Source: Rossellomorea sp. y25 (GTDB lineage Bacteria; Bacillota; Bacilli; Bacillales; Bacillaceae_B). From it: a stretch of DNA of 64,000 nt. The notes beneath the pieces were generated by a model. The model saw nothing but the letters and a program-made list of their open reading frames with translations, searched no databases and was not told the DNA's origin. A program made the translations under genes and the position numbers. The stretch lies in assembly GCF_038049935.1 (NCBI RefSeq), contig NZ_CP145886.1:2426501-2490500 (forward strand), read 5' to 3'. Shown here in pieces: positions 35,974-44,698 of the stretch. The first letter of the stretch is position 1. Each line of letters opens with the position of its first letter.

Positions 35974-36390
35974 TTAAGAATATTCAGTCTTTTCTGATTG
36001 AAGATGAATGCTTAACTGCTCTTTTAACAACTCAGGGATCATTTTGCTTTGCTGCTCAAGAAAATCAAAATAAACGATCACCGCATTTCCCTTTGCTATC
36101 AATTGATGGGTGTTCGCACATAAGATATCATGCTCTAATTGAAAGCTCTTTGATCCAATTTTTGATAGATAGGTGGTGATCTTCAGCTCTTGATTAAAAT
36201 ATCCTTGGGATATAAAGTCACATTTGGTTGAAGCCAGAATAAATCGCCAGTCTTTCACATCCATATCAAATCCGAGAGCTTGAAAGAATCTAATTCTTGC
36301 TTCTTCTAAATAAACAAAATAAGTTGTATTGTTGATATGACCTAATGCATCCGTTTCGCAAAATCTACTCGTTACCATGATGGTTTCCAT
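35974..36390 (-). CDS. Acyl-CoA thioesterase (4HBT/YbgC-type hot-dog)
   Basis: The 138-residue protein has the 4-hydroxybenzoyl-CoA thioesterase-like start, SRFCETDALGHINNTTYFVYLEEARIRFF in part (RFCETDALGHINN), with the catalytic Asp and His. It would hydrolyse acyl-CoA and so release CoA or an acid product. I use the ATG at 36390; AAGGAGAGG lies upstream of it, whereas the in-frame ATG at 36411 has no site and lies inside the TetR operator region. It is the first gene downstream of operator 1. Confidence 0.85.
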   Translation of the reverse strand: METIMVTSRFCETDALGHINNTTYFVYLEEARIRFFQALGFDMDVKDWRFILASTKCDFISQGYFNQELKITTYLSKIGSKSFQLEHDILCANTHQLIAKGNAVIVYFDFLEQQSKMIPELLKEQLSIHLQSEKTEYS

Positions 36391-36413
36391 TTGCACGCCC
36401 TCTCCTTCCATAA

Positions 36414-36431
36414 ATACTAACCAGTCGGTAT
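36414..36431 (-). promoter_or_regulatory. TetR-type palindromic operator, copy 1
   Basis: Minus-strand ATACCGACTGGTTAGTAT, an imperfect 18-base palindrome. It differs from copy 2 (41594-41611) by one base, and the flank GAATTAA(A)C is shared too. It lies between tetR and the thioesterase gene. Confidence 0.8.
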
Positions 36432-36471
36432 GTTAATTCGAAAGGAAATCCTGTAGATGATTTCCCATTTA

Positions 36472-37035
36472 CTATGACTCAATCCCTTTTAATACCATAT
36501 CGACAAAAGTCCGGGCAATTTCATGATCGGATTTCGCACCATCAGGTTTATACCATTGGTAGCTCCAATTCATCATTCCGAGAATTCCAAAAGCTACAAT
36601 CGATACGTCAAAGACCTCATGAAAGTCCCCGTTCTTCCTACCTTCTTTCAGGAGAGTTTCAATATTATATCGATACATATCCCGCTTAGGCTCAATTGCC
36701 TCCAGACTTTCCTTGCTCAAGTGCCTCATTTCTCTAAAAAATACTTTGGCACTGCCCCCTTGCTCTTTAATGTCCAGAATGGAAAGATGGACAATATCAT
36801 ATAGTTTTTCCATGTAGCTCTTCCGGTCATCCCCAAGAACTCTTTCCTGTTTAGATAATAAGCCATCAATATAGCTCATGTGAATTTCCCTTAACAGCTC
36901 TTCCTTACTGGAAAAGTAGTAATAGAATGTTCCTTTCGTTACACCAATGGATTCTACGATGTCCTGGATGGAAGTAACAGTAAACCCCTTCTCATCAAAT
37001 AAGCGTACAGCATGTTCTGTAAGTTTTTCTTTCAT
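36472..37035 (-). CDS. TetR/AcrR-family transcriptional regulator
   Basis: The 187-residue protein has the N-terminal TetR helix-turn-helix (residues about 5-50): TEHAVRLFDEKGFTVTSIQD followed by IGVTKGTFYYYFSSKEELL. The C-terminal ligand-binding region is helical and divergent. It lies in the middle of the acyl-CoA cluster and probably represses it, with an acyl-CoA or related intermediate as inducer. Two near-identical palindromes flank the regulated gene groups. The ATG at 37035 is preceded by GAGAGGA; a TTG at 37050 is less likely. Confidence 0.9.
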   Translation of the reverse strand: MKEKLTEHAVRLFDEKGFTVTSIQDIVESIGVTKGTFYYYFSSKEELLREIHMSYIDGLLSKQERVLGDDRKSYMEKLYDIVHLSILDIKEQGGSAKVFFREMRHLSKESLEAIEPKRDMYRYNIETLLKEGRKNGDFHEVFDVSIVAFGILGMMNWSYQWYKPDGAKSDHEIARTFVDMVLKGIES

Positions 37036-37079
37036 CTGAAATCCTCTCAATCTGCAAATATCACCTGAATTATATCATA

Positions 37080-38678
37080 TTACCTCACGCTTTCACGCAG
37101 AGCTCTTCTTAATATTTTCCCAACACTCGTCTTAGGAAGCTCATCACGGAACTCGATGATTCTTGGTACCTTGAATGAAGACATATTCTCCTGACAGAAT
37201 CGAACCAATTCTCCTTCAGATGCCTTTTCCCCTGACTTTAAGACGACCACTGCCTTAACGGTTTCTCCTCTATAAGAGTCCGGGACTCCGATTACAACAG
37301 CTTCCTGTACGCTTGGGTGCTCGTAAATGACTTCCTCGACTTCCCTCGGATACACATTGTATCCTGATGCAATGATCATATCCTTCTTTCGGTCTACTAT
37401 CGATACATACCCTTCATCATCCATCCGGGCGATGTCCCCTGTGTAAAGCCAGCCATCTCGAAGGGCGTGGGCAGTCTCTTCAGGTAAATTCCAGTAGCCT
37501 TTCATGACTTGAGGGCCTTTAATTATGAGTTCGCCCACATCCCCTAAAGGAACCTCCTTAGTACCAGTCGCTAAATCGACTACCTTATAGTCTGTGGATG
37601 GAAAGCCGATTCCGACGGTTCCCGGCTTTCTTTCTGCAAAAGCTGGGTTGCAATGAGTCGTTGGTGAAGCCTCTGATAAACCGTATCCCTCTAATATTTT
37701 CGCTCCTGTTTTCTTCTCGAATTGATTCAATAACTCTACTGGCATCGGGGCACTTCCGCTATTACAAATCTTTATAGAATCAATTCCGTACTCTTCTGCC
37801 TGTGGATGATTGGTGATTGCCACGTACATCGTCGGCACACCTGGGAACAGTGTAGGCTGTTCGTTTTTAATCGTTGTTAATACTTCGGTCAATTCAAACC
37901 TGGGGAGCAAGATCATTTCATTGGCCGAATAGACCGCAAAGTTCATACAGGAATTCATCCCAAACACATGAAAAAACGGAATCACACTCAGGCTTCTCTC
38001 TTTTCCTCTTTCGATGCTCTCTTTAAAGAAAAGTTGACTCTGAATGACATTTGAAAGAATGTTTTTATGAGTGAGCATAACTCCCTTGGATGCACCGGTT
38101 GTCCCACCTGTATATTGAAGGACTGCCACGTCTTCTTCAGGATTTATCGACACGGGCGATACTTTACCATCCCCCACCCTTAAAAATTCATCAAAGGAGT
38201 AGTCCGAAGCACTGTATTCCTTCTGGAGGCTGACTACGATAATCGTCTTGATCTCTGTTTCCTGTTGTATAGATTTAACCATAGGATAAAAACGGTCCAA
38301 TACGACGATTGTCTCAGCTCCCGAGTCATTAAGCAGATGGATTAATTCCCTTTCAACCGACATCGGATTCACCTGTGTGACAATTCCCCCGAATGTAAGG
38401 ATTCCATAATAAGAGATCACATATTGCGGACAGTTCGGGAGCATGATCGCCACCCTGTCTCCTTTCTTCAATCCAATATGTTGAAAGGATGAAGCAAGCA
38501 TGGAGACGGCACCTTGAAGTTCAACATACGTGATCCGTTTTTGATAAAAGCTGATACATGGATGATCCGGGAATGAAGAAACGGTATGTCGAAGCATTTC
38601 TGGTATTGAAAAATCCACCGCAGGAATTTCAGTCTCATACGCTAAAGGGTAATGACTGAGCCAAGATTTAGTTGTCAT
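37080..38678 (-). CDS. Long-chain fatty acid-CoA ligase (LcfA/FadD-like)
   Basis: The 532-residue ANL enzyme has the P-loop-like LQYTGGTTGASKGVMLTH near residue 190, the A5 motif EGYGLSEASPTTHCNP near residue 335, GWLYTGDIARMDDEGYVSIVDRKKDM near residue 413 in part, and the A10 lysine in TSVGKILRRALRE at the C-terminus. It would load the pathway's acid substrate onto CoA. It lies between tetR and an SDR gene, separated from tetR by 44 bases. Site: GGAAGGAA. Confidence 0.92.
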   Translation of the reverse strand: MTTKSWLSHYPLAYETEIPAVDFSIPEMLRHTVSSFPDHPCISFYQKRITYVELQGAVSMLASSFQHIGLKKGDRVAIMLPNCPQYVISYYGILTFGGIVTQVNPMSVERELIHLLNDSGAETIVVLDRFYPMVKSIQQETEIKTIIVVSLQKEYSASDYSFDEFLRVGDGKVSPVSINPEEDVAVLQYTGGTTGASKGVMLTHKNILSNVIQSQLFFKESIERGKERSLSVIPFFHVFGMNSCMNFAVYSANEMILLPRFELTEVLTTIKNEQPTLFPGVPTMYVAITNHPQAEEYGIDSIKICNSGSAPMPVELLNQFEKKTGAKILEGYGLSEASPTTHCNPAFAERKPGTVGIGFPSTDYKVVDLATGTKEVPLGDVGELIIKGPQVMKGYWNLPEETAHALRDGWLYTGDIARMDDEGYVSIVDRKKDMIIASGYNVYPREVEEVIYEHPSVQEAVVIGVPDSYRGETVKAVVVLKSGEKASEGELVRFCQENMSSFKVPRIIEFRDELPKTSVGKILRRALRESVR

Positions 38679-38729
38679 AAAATCATTCCTTCCATTTCAG
38701 ATTACTCATATACTAATTCTGAATGTACC

Positions 38730-39485
38730 TTAAAAGATTAATCCTCCACCATCAACAGATAGTGTGGCACCGGTTATAAAGGAAGCCTCATCAGAAGCTA
38801 AAAACAGAATCGCTGATGCGACTTCTTCTGGATTTCCAATCCGTCTTAGAGCATTTGATTGAGAGATCGCCGACCATTTCTTCTCATCTTTCTTCCAACC
38901 ATTGATGATGTTCGTATCAATAACCCCAGGCGCTACTGCATTCACTCGAATATTATCCTTTCCATATTCCAGGGCAGCATTTTGTGTCAGTAGGATGACA
39001 CCACCTTTTGCCGAATTGTAGGCTGACACGTATTTGCGGCCCTTTAAACCGAGAAGGCTCGATACATTCACAATTACACCATCTTTTTTCATCAATTCAG
39101 GTATGGCATACTTCATTCCCAGAAAAATGCTCTTTAGGTTTGTATCCAATACGGCATCCCATTCGTTTTCGTCCAGATCAATACTCCTGACTTCCGACTG
39201 TCCGATTCCTGCATTATTGATAAGGATATCGAAACCTCCGAAATGTTCTACCGTTGTTTGTACGAGGGATTGAATGCTTTCACTTTCCCGCACATTCGTC
39301 TTGACAAAGAGTGCACTTCCTTTTTTTTCGTGAATGAGTCTGACCGTTTCTTCACCACTTGCATCATCCAGATCTGCTACTACAACAGCAGCACCTTCTT
39401 TTGAGAACCTTAGTGCTGTAGCGCGCCCAATTCCTCCGCCCCCACCTGTAATAACGGAAACTTTCCCTTGTAATCTCATCATCAT
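38730..39485 (-). CDS. SDR-family oxidoreductase
   Basis: The 251-residue classical SDR has TGGGGGIGRATALRF near residue 15, NNAGIG near residue 91, and the active-site Ser (VSSLLG) and YNSAKGG Tyr-Lys pair near residue 155. The Asp-Leu-Asp after strand 2 (VVADLDDASG) favours NAD+. It could oxidise a hydroxyl group of the pathway substrate. It is 12 bases from the ACAD10/11-type dehydrogenase gene and therefore co-translated. Confidence 0.87.
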   Translation of the reverse strand: MMMRLQGKVSVITGGGGGIGRATALRFSKEGAAVVVADLDDASGEETVRLIHEKKGSALFVKTNVRESESIQSLVQTTVEHFGGFDILINNAGIGQSEVRSIDLDENEWDAVLDTNLKSIFLGMKYAIPELMKKDGVIVNVSSLLGLKGRKYVSAYNSAKGGVILLTQNAALEYGKDNIRVNAVAPGVIDTNIINGWKKDEKKWSAISQSNALRRIGNPEEVASAILFLASDEASFITGATLSVDGGGLIF

Positions 39486-39497
39486 CCAACTCTCTTC

Positions 39498-40727
39498 CTA
39501 GCTCTCTACAGGAGAAGCTTTTTCGTGTTTTCTCAATTCCAATTTTGCCAATTGGGCGCGGTGTACTTCATCAGGTCCATCAGCAAGGCGCAGTGTACGG
39601 GCATTTGCCCATTGAGCTGCCAACGTGTAGTCATCCGATACTCCTGCTGCCCCGAACGCTTGAATGGCCCGGTCAATCACACGTAAAGCCATGGAAGGAG
39701 CCACCACTTTAATCATGGCGATTTCCTGTTTCGCTGCTTTATTGCCGACTGTATCCATCATGTAGGCTGCTTTCATTGTGAGAAGTCGGGCTTGTTCGAT
39801 TTCAATTCTTGAATTCGAAATCCATTCTCTTACGACCCCCTGATTTGCCAACGCCATTCCAAATGCATCACGATCCTGAACACGCTTACATAATTCTTCA
39901 AGTGCCCGCTCTGCTGCCCCGATTAATCTCATACAATGATGGATTCGCCCCGGTCCTAATCTTCCTTGTGCAATAGCGAAACCTTTTCCTTCACCCCAGA
40001 TCATATTTTCTAGAGGGACTCTCACTTCGGTAAAGGTGATTTCTCCATGACCATGAGGGGCATGATCGTAACCGAACACAGGAAGCATACGCTCAATTTT
40101 CACACCCGGTGTATTAAGTGGGATGATAATCATTGATTGCTGTTCATGACGACTCGCTTCTGGATCCGTTTTTCCCATCAAAATTGAAAAGCTGCACCGA
40201 GGGTCACCGGCGCCAGATGACCACCATTTCTTCGCGTTAATGATGTATTCGTCTCCATCCCGGATGATACTCGCCTTTATATTCGTTGCATCGGAAGACG
40301 CGACATCAGGCTCAGTCATAGAGAAACACGAACGGATATCACCATTTAGAAGTGGGATAAGATATTGTTGTTTTTGAGTGGGCGTCCCATAACGTTCCAA
40401 CACTTCCATATTTCCTGTATCAGGAGCATTGCAATTAAACACTTCAGGGCCGATCAGAGATCTCCCCATGATTTCACAAAGAGGGGCGTATTCTACATTA
40501 TTGAGCCCTGCCCCATATTCGCTTTGAGGAAGAAATAGGTTCCATAATCCTTGTTTCTTCGCTTCAGCTTTTAATTCTTCCATGATTGTAGGAACCCCAC
40601 TCCAGCGGGTTTCATGCTGATTGAGCTGATTTTCATAGAGGGATTCGTTCGGGTACACGTATTCTTCCATAAAACGGGATATTTTATTTTGATATTCTTG
40701 TACTTTTGGAGAATAGGAGAAATCCAT
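39498..40727 (-). CDS. Acyl-CoA dehydrogenase of the ACAD10/11 (LvaC-like) branch
   Basis: The 409-residue protein is a full FAD acyl-CoA dehydrogenase ([21 protein letters not shown] in part, near residue 135; [11 protein letters not shown] near residue 163). The C-terminal signature is [22 protein letters not shown] instead of the usual YEGTDEIQ-type ending, and [17 protein letters not shown] precedes it; both are marks of the ACAD10/11 group. In that group the enzyme eliminates phosphate from a 4-phosphoacyl-CoA made by a kinase domain. The cognate kinase is encoded at 34882-35958. I use the ATG at 40727, nine bases after AAAGG. Confidence 0.9.
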   Translation of the reverse strand: MDFSYSPKVQEYQNKISRFMEEYVYPNESLYENQLNQHETRWSGVPTIMEELKAEAKKQGLWNLFLPQSEYGAGLNNVEYAPLCEIMGRSLIGPEVFNCNAPDTGNMEVLERYGTPTQKQQYLIPLLNGDIRSCFSMTEPDVASSDATNIKASIIRDGDEYIINAKKWWSSGAGDPRCSFSILMGKTDPEASRHEQQSMIIIPLNTPGVKIERMLPVFGYDHAPHGHGEITFTEVRVPLENMIWGEGKGFAIAQGRLGPGRIHHCMRLIGAAERALEELCKRVQDRDAFGMALANQGVVREWISNSRIEIEQARLLTMKAAYMMDTVGNKAAKQEIAMIKVVAPSMALRVIDRAIQAFGAAGVSDDYTLAAQWANARTLRLADGPDEVHRAQLAKLELRKHEKASPVES

Positions 40728-40773
40728 TACATCCATCCTTTCTTAACCACCACATGTAATACTTCCCACTTGG

Positions 40774-41547
40774 TTACATCGCTGAGGATCCACCATCCAC
40801 GACGAGAACTGAACCAGTGACAAAGTCAGATGCACGAGCCGCCAGGAAAAGTGCCGCTCCTTTTAAATCATCTTCGGTACCGAATCGATTTAATGGTGTT
40901 CCGTTTAAAATGGCTTCCCCTGCATGAGATAGAATTCCTTTTGACATTTTTGTTGGAAAGAATCCCGGTGCAATTGCATTCACATGAATTCCGCGGGATC
41001 CCCATTTCACGGCTAGATCCTTCGTGAAATTGATGACCGCTGCTTTACTGGTGCTATAGCCAATGGCATCCATATAACGTGGGTCTGTACCTTGAAGACC
41101 TGCTACGGAAGCAATATTAATGATTTTTCCTCCCTGTTGCTCGAGCATTAATTTCCCCACGGCCTGTGACATAATAAAAGTACCGTTTACATTCACATTG
41201 ATCACTTTATGCCAAGCGTCAAGAGGCATTTCTTCTGCAGGTGCCCCCCAGGATGCACCACTGTTATTCACTAAAATATCAATGCGGCCGAAAACCTTCT
41301 TCGTTTCATCTACAACGTGCTGTACATCTTCAGGATTAGTGACATCACATTTCAATGCCAGTGATTGGACACCAATTTCTTCTAATTCCTTCTTCACGTC
41401 TTCACATGCTTCAACGTTTCTCGAGCATACTACAACGTTTGCCCCCGCCTCAGCAAACCCTGTCGCGATTTGTTTTCCGAGCCCCCTGCCTCCTCCAGTC
41501 ACAAGGGCAACTTTACCTGATAAATCAAATAATTCATTCACATGCAT
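40774..41547 (-). CDS. SDR-family oxidoreductase, first gene of the acyl-CoA cluster
   Basis: The 257-residue classical SDR has TGGGRGLGKQIATGFAE near residue 17, VNNSGASWG near residue 93 (Ser in place of the usual Ala of NNAG), and the catalytic IASVAG plus YSTSKAA near residue 165. It resembles gluconate 5-dehydrogenase-type SDRs, but the context argues for a hydroxyacyl-CoA or hydroxy acid. It has an AGGAGG site. It lies directly downstream of operator 2 and of the predicted promoter. Confidence 0.87.
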   Translation of the reverse strand: MHVNELFDLSGKVALVTGGGRGLGKQIATGFAEAGANVVVCSRNVEACEDVKKELEEIGVQSLALKCDVTNPEDVQHVVDETKKVFGRIDILVNNSGASWGAPAEEMPLDAWHKVINVNVNGTFIMSQAVGKLMLEQQGGKIINIASVAGLQGTDPRYMDAIGYSTSKAAVINFTKDLAVKWGSRGIHVNAIAPGFFPTKMSKGILSHAGEAILNGTPLNRFGTEDDLKGAALFLAARASDFVTGSVLVVDGGSSAM

Positions 41548-41593
41548 GGTCGTGCCTCCTCATCTTTTACAGCATTTCATTCACACACCTTAG

Positions 41594-41611
41594 ATACTAA
41601 CCGGTCGGTAT
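41594..41611 (-). promoter_or_regulatory. TetR-type palindromic operator, copy 2
   Basis: Minus-strand ATACCGACCGGTTAGTAT, an imperfect 18-base palindrome overlapping the expected transcription start of the cluster. Confidence 0.82.
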
Positions 41612-41621
41612 GTTTAATTCT

Positions 41622-41650
41622 ATAGTAATGAATATACTCTGAATTTTCAA
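41622..41650 (-). promoter_or_regulatory. Candidate promoter of the acyl-CoA cluster
   Basis: Minus-strand TTGAAA (41650-41645) and TACTAT (41627-41622), 17-base spacer; operator 2 begins 10 bases further downstream. Confidence 0.5.
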
Positions 41651-41691
41651 TCATAATGACTGGAAATAGATAAATTAATTTTCATACAAAA

Positions 41692-41721
41692 GAAAAACTG
41701 ACTCATATTTGAATGAGCCAG
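41692..41721 (-). terminator. Terminator after the cystine transporter gene
   Basis: CTGACTCAT/ATGAGCCAG stem with one mismatch; T-rich on the minus strand afterward. Confidence 0.75.
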
Positions 41722-41730
41722 CCCTCTTTT

Positions 41731-43116
41731 TTAAGCTTCTGCTTCAATGATTTCTTTGTTGTACGTTTCGTTATCCAAATCCCCTGTCACTTTACTTGTT
41801 ATGATTCCAGATGTCATTGCACCACTCACATTAACTGCTGTTCGCCCCATATCAATCAAAGGTTCAACAGAAATTAATAGCCCCGCTAACGCTACTGGAA
41901 GATCCAAGGCGGATAGAACAAGGATAGCAGCAAACGTAGCTCCGCCTCCAACGCCAGCAACACCGAAGGAGCTGATGGCCACCACTACGATGAGCGTAAG
42001 AATAAAGGAAGGGGTTAATGGATTAATCCCGACAGTCGGTGCAATCATCACTGCAAGCATGGCAGGATACACACCTGCACAACCGTTCTGACCGATGGAT
42101 AACCCGAATGATCCTGAGAAGTTGGCAATCCCTTCTGAAACACCCAATTTATTCTTTTGTGTCTGAATGTTAAGTGGAAGTGTTCCGGCACTGGATCTCG
42201 ACGTAAAAGCAAATGCCAATACAGGAAAAACTTTTTTCATGTAAGTGACCGGATTTAAGCCAAGAAGAGTAAGCATGATTAAGTGAATGGCAAACATGAT
42301 AATCAAGGCCACATAAGACGCTCCAACAAATTCTCCAAGCTTCATGATACTATCAAAATTACTCAATGCCACTGTTTTAGCCATGATGGCCAACACACCG
42401 AATGGAGTGAGTCGTAACACCAAAGTCACGATTCTCATCACTACAGCATAGACGGAATCAACGATCTTCTTGAAAAATTCAGCAGCCTCAGGCTCTTTGC
42501 GCTGAGCCCCCAAGTAAGCGATACCGATGAAAGCTGCGAAAATTACGACAGCGATCGTTGAGGTTGCTCTTTGTCCCGTCAAGTCCAGGAACGGATTCGC
42601 AGGTAAAAGCTCGAGAATTTTTTGAGGATAACTCTGGCCTTCTAAAGCTGTTGCTCTCTCCTCTAATTGAACACCCCTTGCCGTTTCTGCATCTCCTTGA
42701 TCAATCTGGATCGCTTCCAAGTCAAAAGCCACGGTCGTAGCAATTCCGACAGCAGCAGCAACGGCTGTTGTGCCTACCAGCAATCCAATGATCAGCACGG
42801 AGATCTTCCCTAAATTATGCGACCGTTTTAATTTAGTGAAGGCTGATATTATGGACACGAACACTAATGGCATGACAATCATTTGCAGAAGTTTAATATA
42901 GCCGGTTCCGACGATGTTAAACCATTCGATCGATTGTGTGACATTTTCATCCCCTGCTTCATATACCCACTGTAATCCAAGACCAAATAAAATTCCCAGC
43001 CCCAGAGCGGTAAACACCCGTTTTGAAAATGAAACATTTTTCCTTTGCATATAAAGTAATACACCAATGAGAACAAGAAACACCAAAATGTTTAACAAAA
43101 CAAACCAGACATTCAT
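41731..43116 (-). CDS. tcyP: L-cystine:cation symporter (TcyP-like, DAACS family)
   Basis: The 461-residue dicarboxylate/amino acid:cation symporter-family protein has about eight membrane helices plus the re-entrant hairpins. The family's serine-rich motif FTSRSSAGTLPLNIQTQ lies near residue 305, and the second hairpin region GVGGGATFAAILVLSALDLPVALAG near residue 395 (partly quoted: GVGGGATFAAILVL). The pattern, including MQRKNVSFSKRVFTALGLG at the N-terminus, matches TcyP rather than glutamate carriers. It supplies cystine, in keeping with the nearby sulfate assimilation operon, but is separately transcribed. Confidence 0.9.
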   Translation of the reverse strand: MNVWFVLLNILVFLVLIGVLLYMQRKNVSFSKRVFTALGLGILFGLGLQWVYEAGDENVTQSIEWFNIVGTGYIKLLQMIVMPLVFVSIISAFTKLKRSHNLGKISVLIIGLLVGTTAVAAAVGIATTVAFDLEAIQIDQGDAETARGVQLEERATALEGQSYPQKILELLPANPFLDLTGQRATSTIAVVIFAAFIGIAYLGAQRKEPEAAEFFKKIVDSVYAVVMRIVTLVLRLTPFGVLAIMAKTVALSNFDSIMKLGEFVGASYVALIIMFAIHLIMLTLLGLNPVTYMKKVFPVLAFAFTSRSSAGTLPLNIQTQKNKLGVSEGIANFSGSFGLSIGQNGCAGVYPAMLAVMIAPTVGINPLTPSFILTLIVVVAISSFGVAGVGGGATFAAILVLSALDLPVALAGLLISVEPLIDMGRTAVNVSGAMTSGIITSKVTGDLDNETYNKEIIEAEA

Positions 43117-43154
43117 TCTTACCCCTCCCTCTTATCGTTGATGATAATACAAGT

Positions 43155-43168
43155 TAGACCGAGGTCTA
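43155..43168. promoter_or_regulatory. Dyad upstream of tcyP
   Basis: TAGACC-GA-GGTCTA, a 6+6 perfect dyad 39 bases before the tcyP start. A sulfur-responsive repressor such as CymR would be expected to act here, but I cannot match this dyad to a known CymR site. Confidence 0.4.
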
Positions 43169-43235
43169 CTGTATAGTATGATGAGGGAGTGGGAGATATG
43201 TTGCTATAGTGGTTTAATTTTTTATTGTGGATCGC

Positions 43236-43877
43236 TTACGATCGTAAAAGCTTTTGTTGGACAACTTGGGATAAGTTTTCCGTGCGAAAGGGATGTTTTG
43301 AAATCGCAGAAATGACTGCGACACCGTCCGCACCTGCTTCCAATACTTGAGAAGCATTACTGTCATGAATGCCTCCAATCCCGACAAGGGGGATATCGAT
43401 CCCATATGTTCTTATTGACTGGATGATTTTTGGGCCACGGACCTCTCTGCAATCATTCTTTGTATTGGTAGGAAACATTGGACCGACTCCAAGATAGTCT
43501 GCCCCGGACTCCACAGCTAACCTGGCTTCAATCACGTCATGTGAGGAGACACCAAGTATTCTATTCCCTATTTTCCGACGGACTTTTTCGATAGGTTCAT
43601 CCTCCTGACCTATATGTACTCCATCTGCGTTCATTAATAACGCCAGCTCTACATCATCATTCACGATAAAAGGAACACCGTGTTGCCGACATAAACGCTG
43701 TAGCTCATGTGCCAGCTCAACTTTCGCATCACCTTCTAAACCTTCCATACCTTTTTCACGAAACTGAAACATGGTAACTCCGCCTAAAAGGGCTTCTTCT
43801 AATACAAGTGCCGGATGCTTCTCACAATTATGGCTTCCCATCACAAAGTATAATTGCAGACTTTCTCTGAGAGTCAT
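43236..43877 (-). CDS. thiE: Thiamine-phosphate synthase
   Basis: The 213-residue TIM-barrel enzyme couples HMP-PP and thiazole phosphate. Motifs: QFREKG near residue 38, the pyrophosphate-binding NDDVELALLMNADGVHIGQEDEP near residue 72 (in part NADGVHIGQED), and GVSSHDVIEARLAVESGADYLGVGPMFPT near residue 110 (in part ADYLGVGPMFPT). I use the ATG at 43877, which overlaps the thiD stop (ATGA); the longer frame to 43904 would lie inside thiD. A second ThiE-like gene in the same operon is TenI. This is the last gene of the thiamine operon. Confidence 0.94.
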   Translation of the reverse strand: MTLRESLQLYFVMGSHNCEKHPALVLEEALLGGVTMFQFREKGMEGLEGDAKVELAHELQRLCRQHGVPFIVNDDVELALLMNADGVHIGQEDEPIEKVRRKIGNRILGVSSHDVIEARLAVESGADYLGVGPMFPTNTKNDCREVRGPKIIQSIRTYGIDIPLVGIGGIHDSNASQVLEAGADGVAVISAISKHPFRTENLSQVVQQKLLRS

Positions 43878-44683
43878 ACATTCATACCTGCATGGTACGC
43901 CCAATGATTCGTCGGGCCGTGTTCACTCCCAATTCCCAGGGAGTCACTGATCGCGGCAGTTATAAATTGTTTGGCAGTTTGGACAGAATCATAGACCGTA
44001 TGTCCTTTTGCCAATTGTGCTGTAATCACAGCAGAGAATGTACACCCTGTTCCATGTGTATGTGGTGTGAAGACTCTCGGACTGCTAAACTCATAAAATC
44101 TCTTTCCATCAAAGAGTATGTCAGTCGCTTGTACAGATTGAGCATGAGATTGATGCCCACCTTTAATCACCACATGTTTTGGTCCCATTTGGAACAATAC
44201 CTCCGCCGCTTTCTTACGTTCAACATCATTCAGAATGTCTATACCTGTCAACGCCTCCGCTTCTGGAATATTCGGGGTGATCACATAAGCAAGCGGGAAC
44301 AATAATTGGGTGAGGGCATATATGGATTCTTCTTCCAATAAAGATGCGCCACCTTTTGCAATCATCACTGGATCCACAACAAGCATATCCCAGGAGCGTG
44401 AAAGGACAAAGTCGGCAACACTAGAAATGATATCTGCATTCACTAACATGCCTGTTTTAATCGCTTGAGGTGATAAATCTTCAGCAATGGATGTCAGTTG
44501 TTCAATGACAGCCTCTGGCGATAATGGATACACTCCTTGTAATCCTCTTGTATTTTGTGCAGTAACCGCAGTGATCGCAGACATTCCATACACTTTCAGT
44601 TCCTGAAACGTTTTAAGATCTGCTTGAATTCCTGCTCCGCCCCCGCTATCAGATCCAGCAATCGTCAATGCTTTTTGAATCAT
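43874..44683 (-). CDS. thiD: Hydroxymethylpyrimidine (phospho)kinase
   Basis: The 269-residue ribokinase-fold enzyme phosphorylates HMP and HMP-P. The start ALTIAGSDSGGGAGIQADLKTF is diagnostic (in part AGSDSGGGAGIQADLK), followed by MSAITAVTAQNTRGL, VDPVMIAKGG near residue 105 and the catalytic GTGCTFSA near residue 208 with the anion-hole Gly-Thr-Gly-Cys. It provides the pyrimidine half of thiamine from imported HMP or TenA product. AAAGGAGG precedes the start. It overlaps thiE by four bases. Confidence 0.95.
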   Translation of the reverse strand: MIQKALTIAGSDSGGGAGIQADLKTFQELKVYGMSAITAVTAQNTRGLQGVYPLSPEAVIEQLTSIAEDLSPQAIKTGMLVNADIISSVADFVLSRSWDMLVVDPVMIAKGGASLLEEESIYALTQLLFPLAYVITPNIPEAEALTGIDILNDVERKKAAEVLFQMGPKHVVIKGGHQSHAQSVQATDILFDGKRFYEFSSPRVFTPHTHGTGCTFSAVITAQLAKGHTVYDSVQTAKQFITAAISDSLGIGSEHGPTNHWAYHAGMNV

Positions 44684-44698
44684 GCTGTTTTCCTCCTT

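Noticed and set aside
43214..43405. Small leftward frame at the end of thiE
   Set aside because: Lies in a different frame inside thiE and has no independent support.
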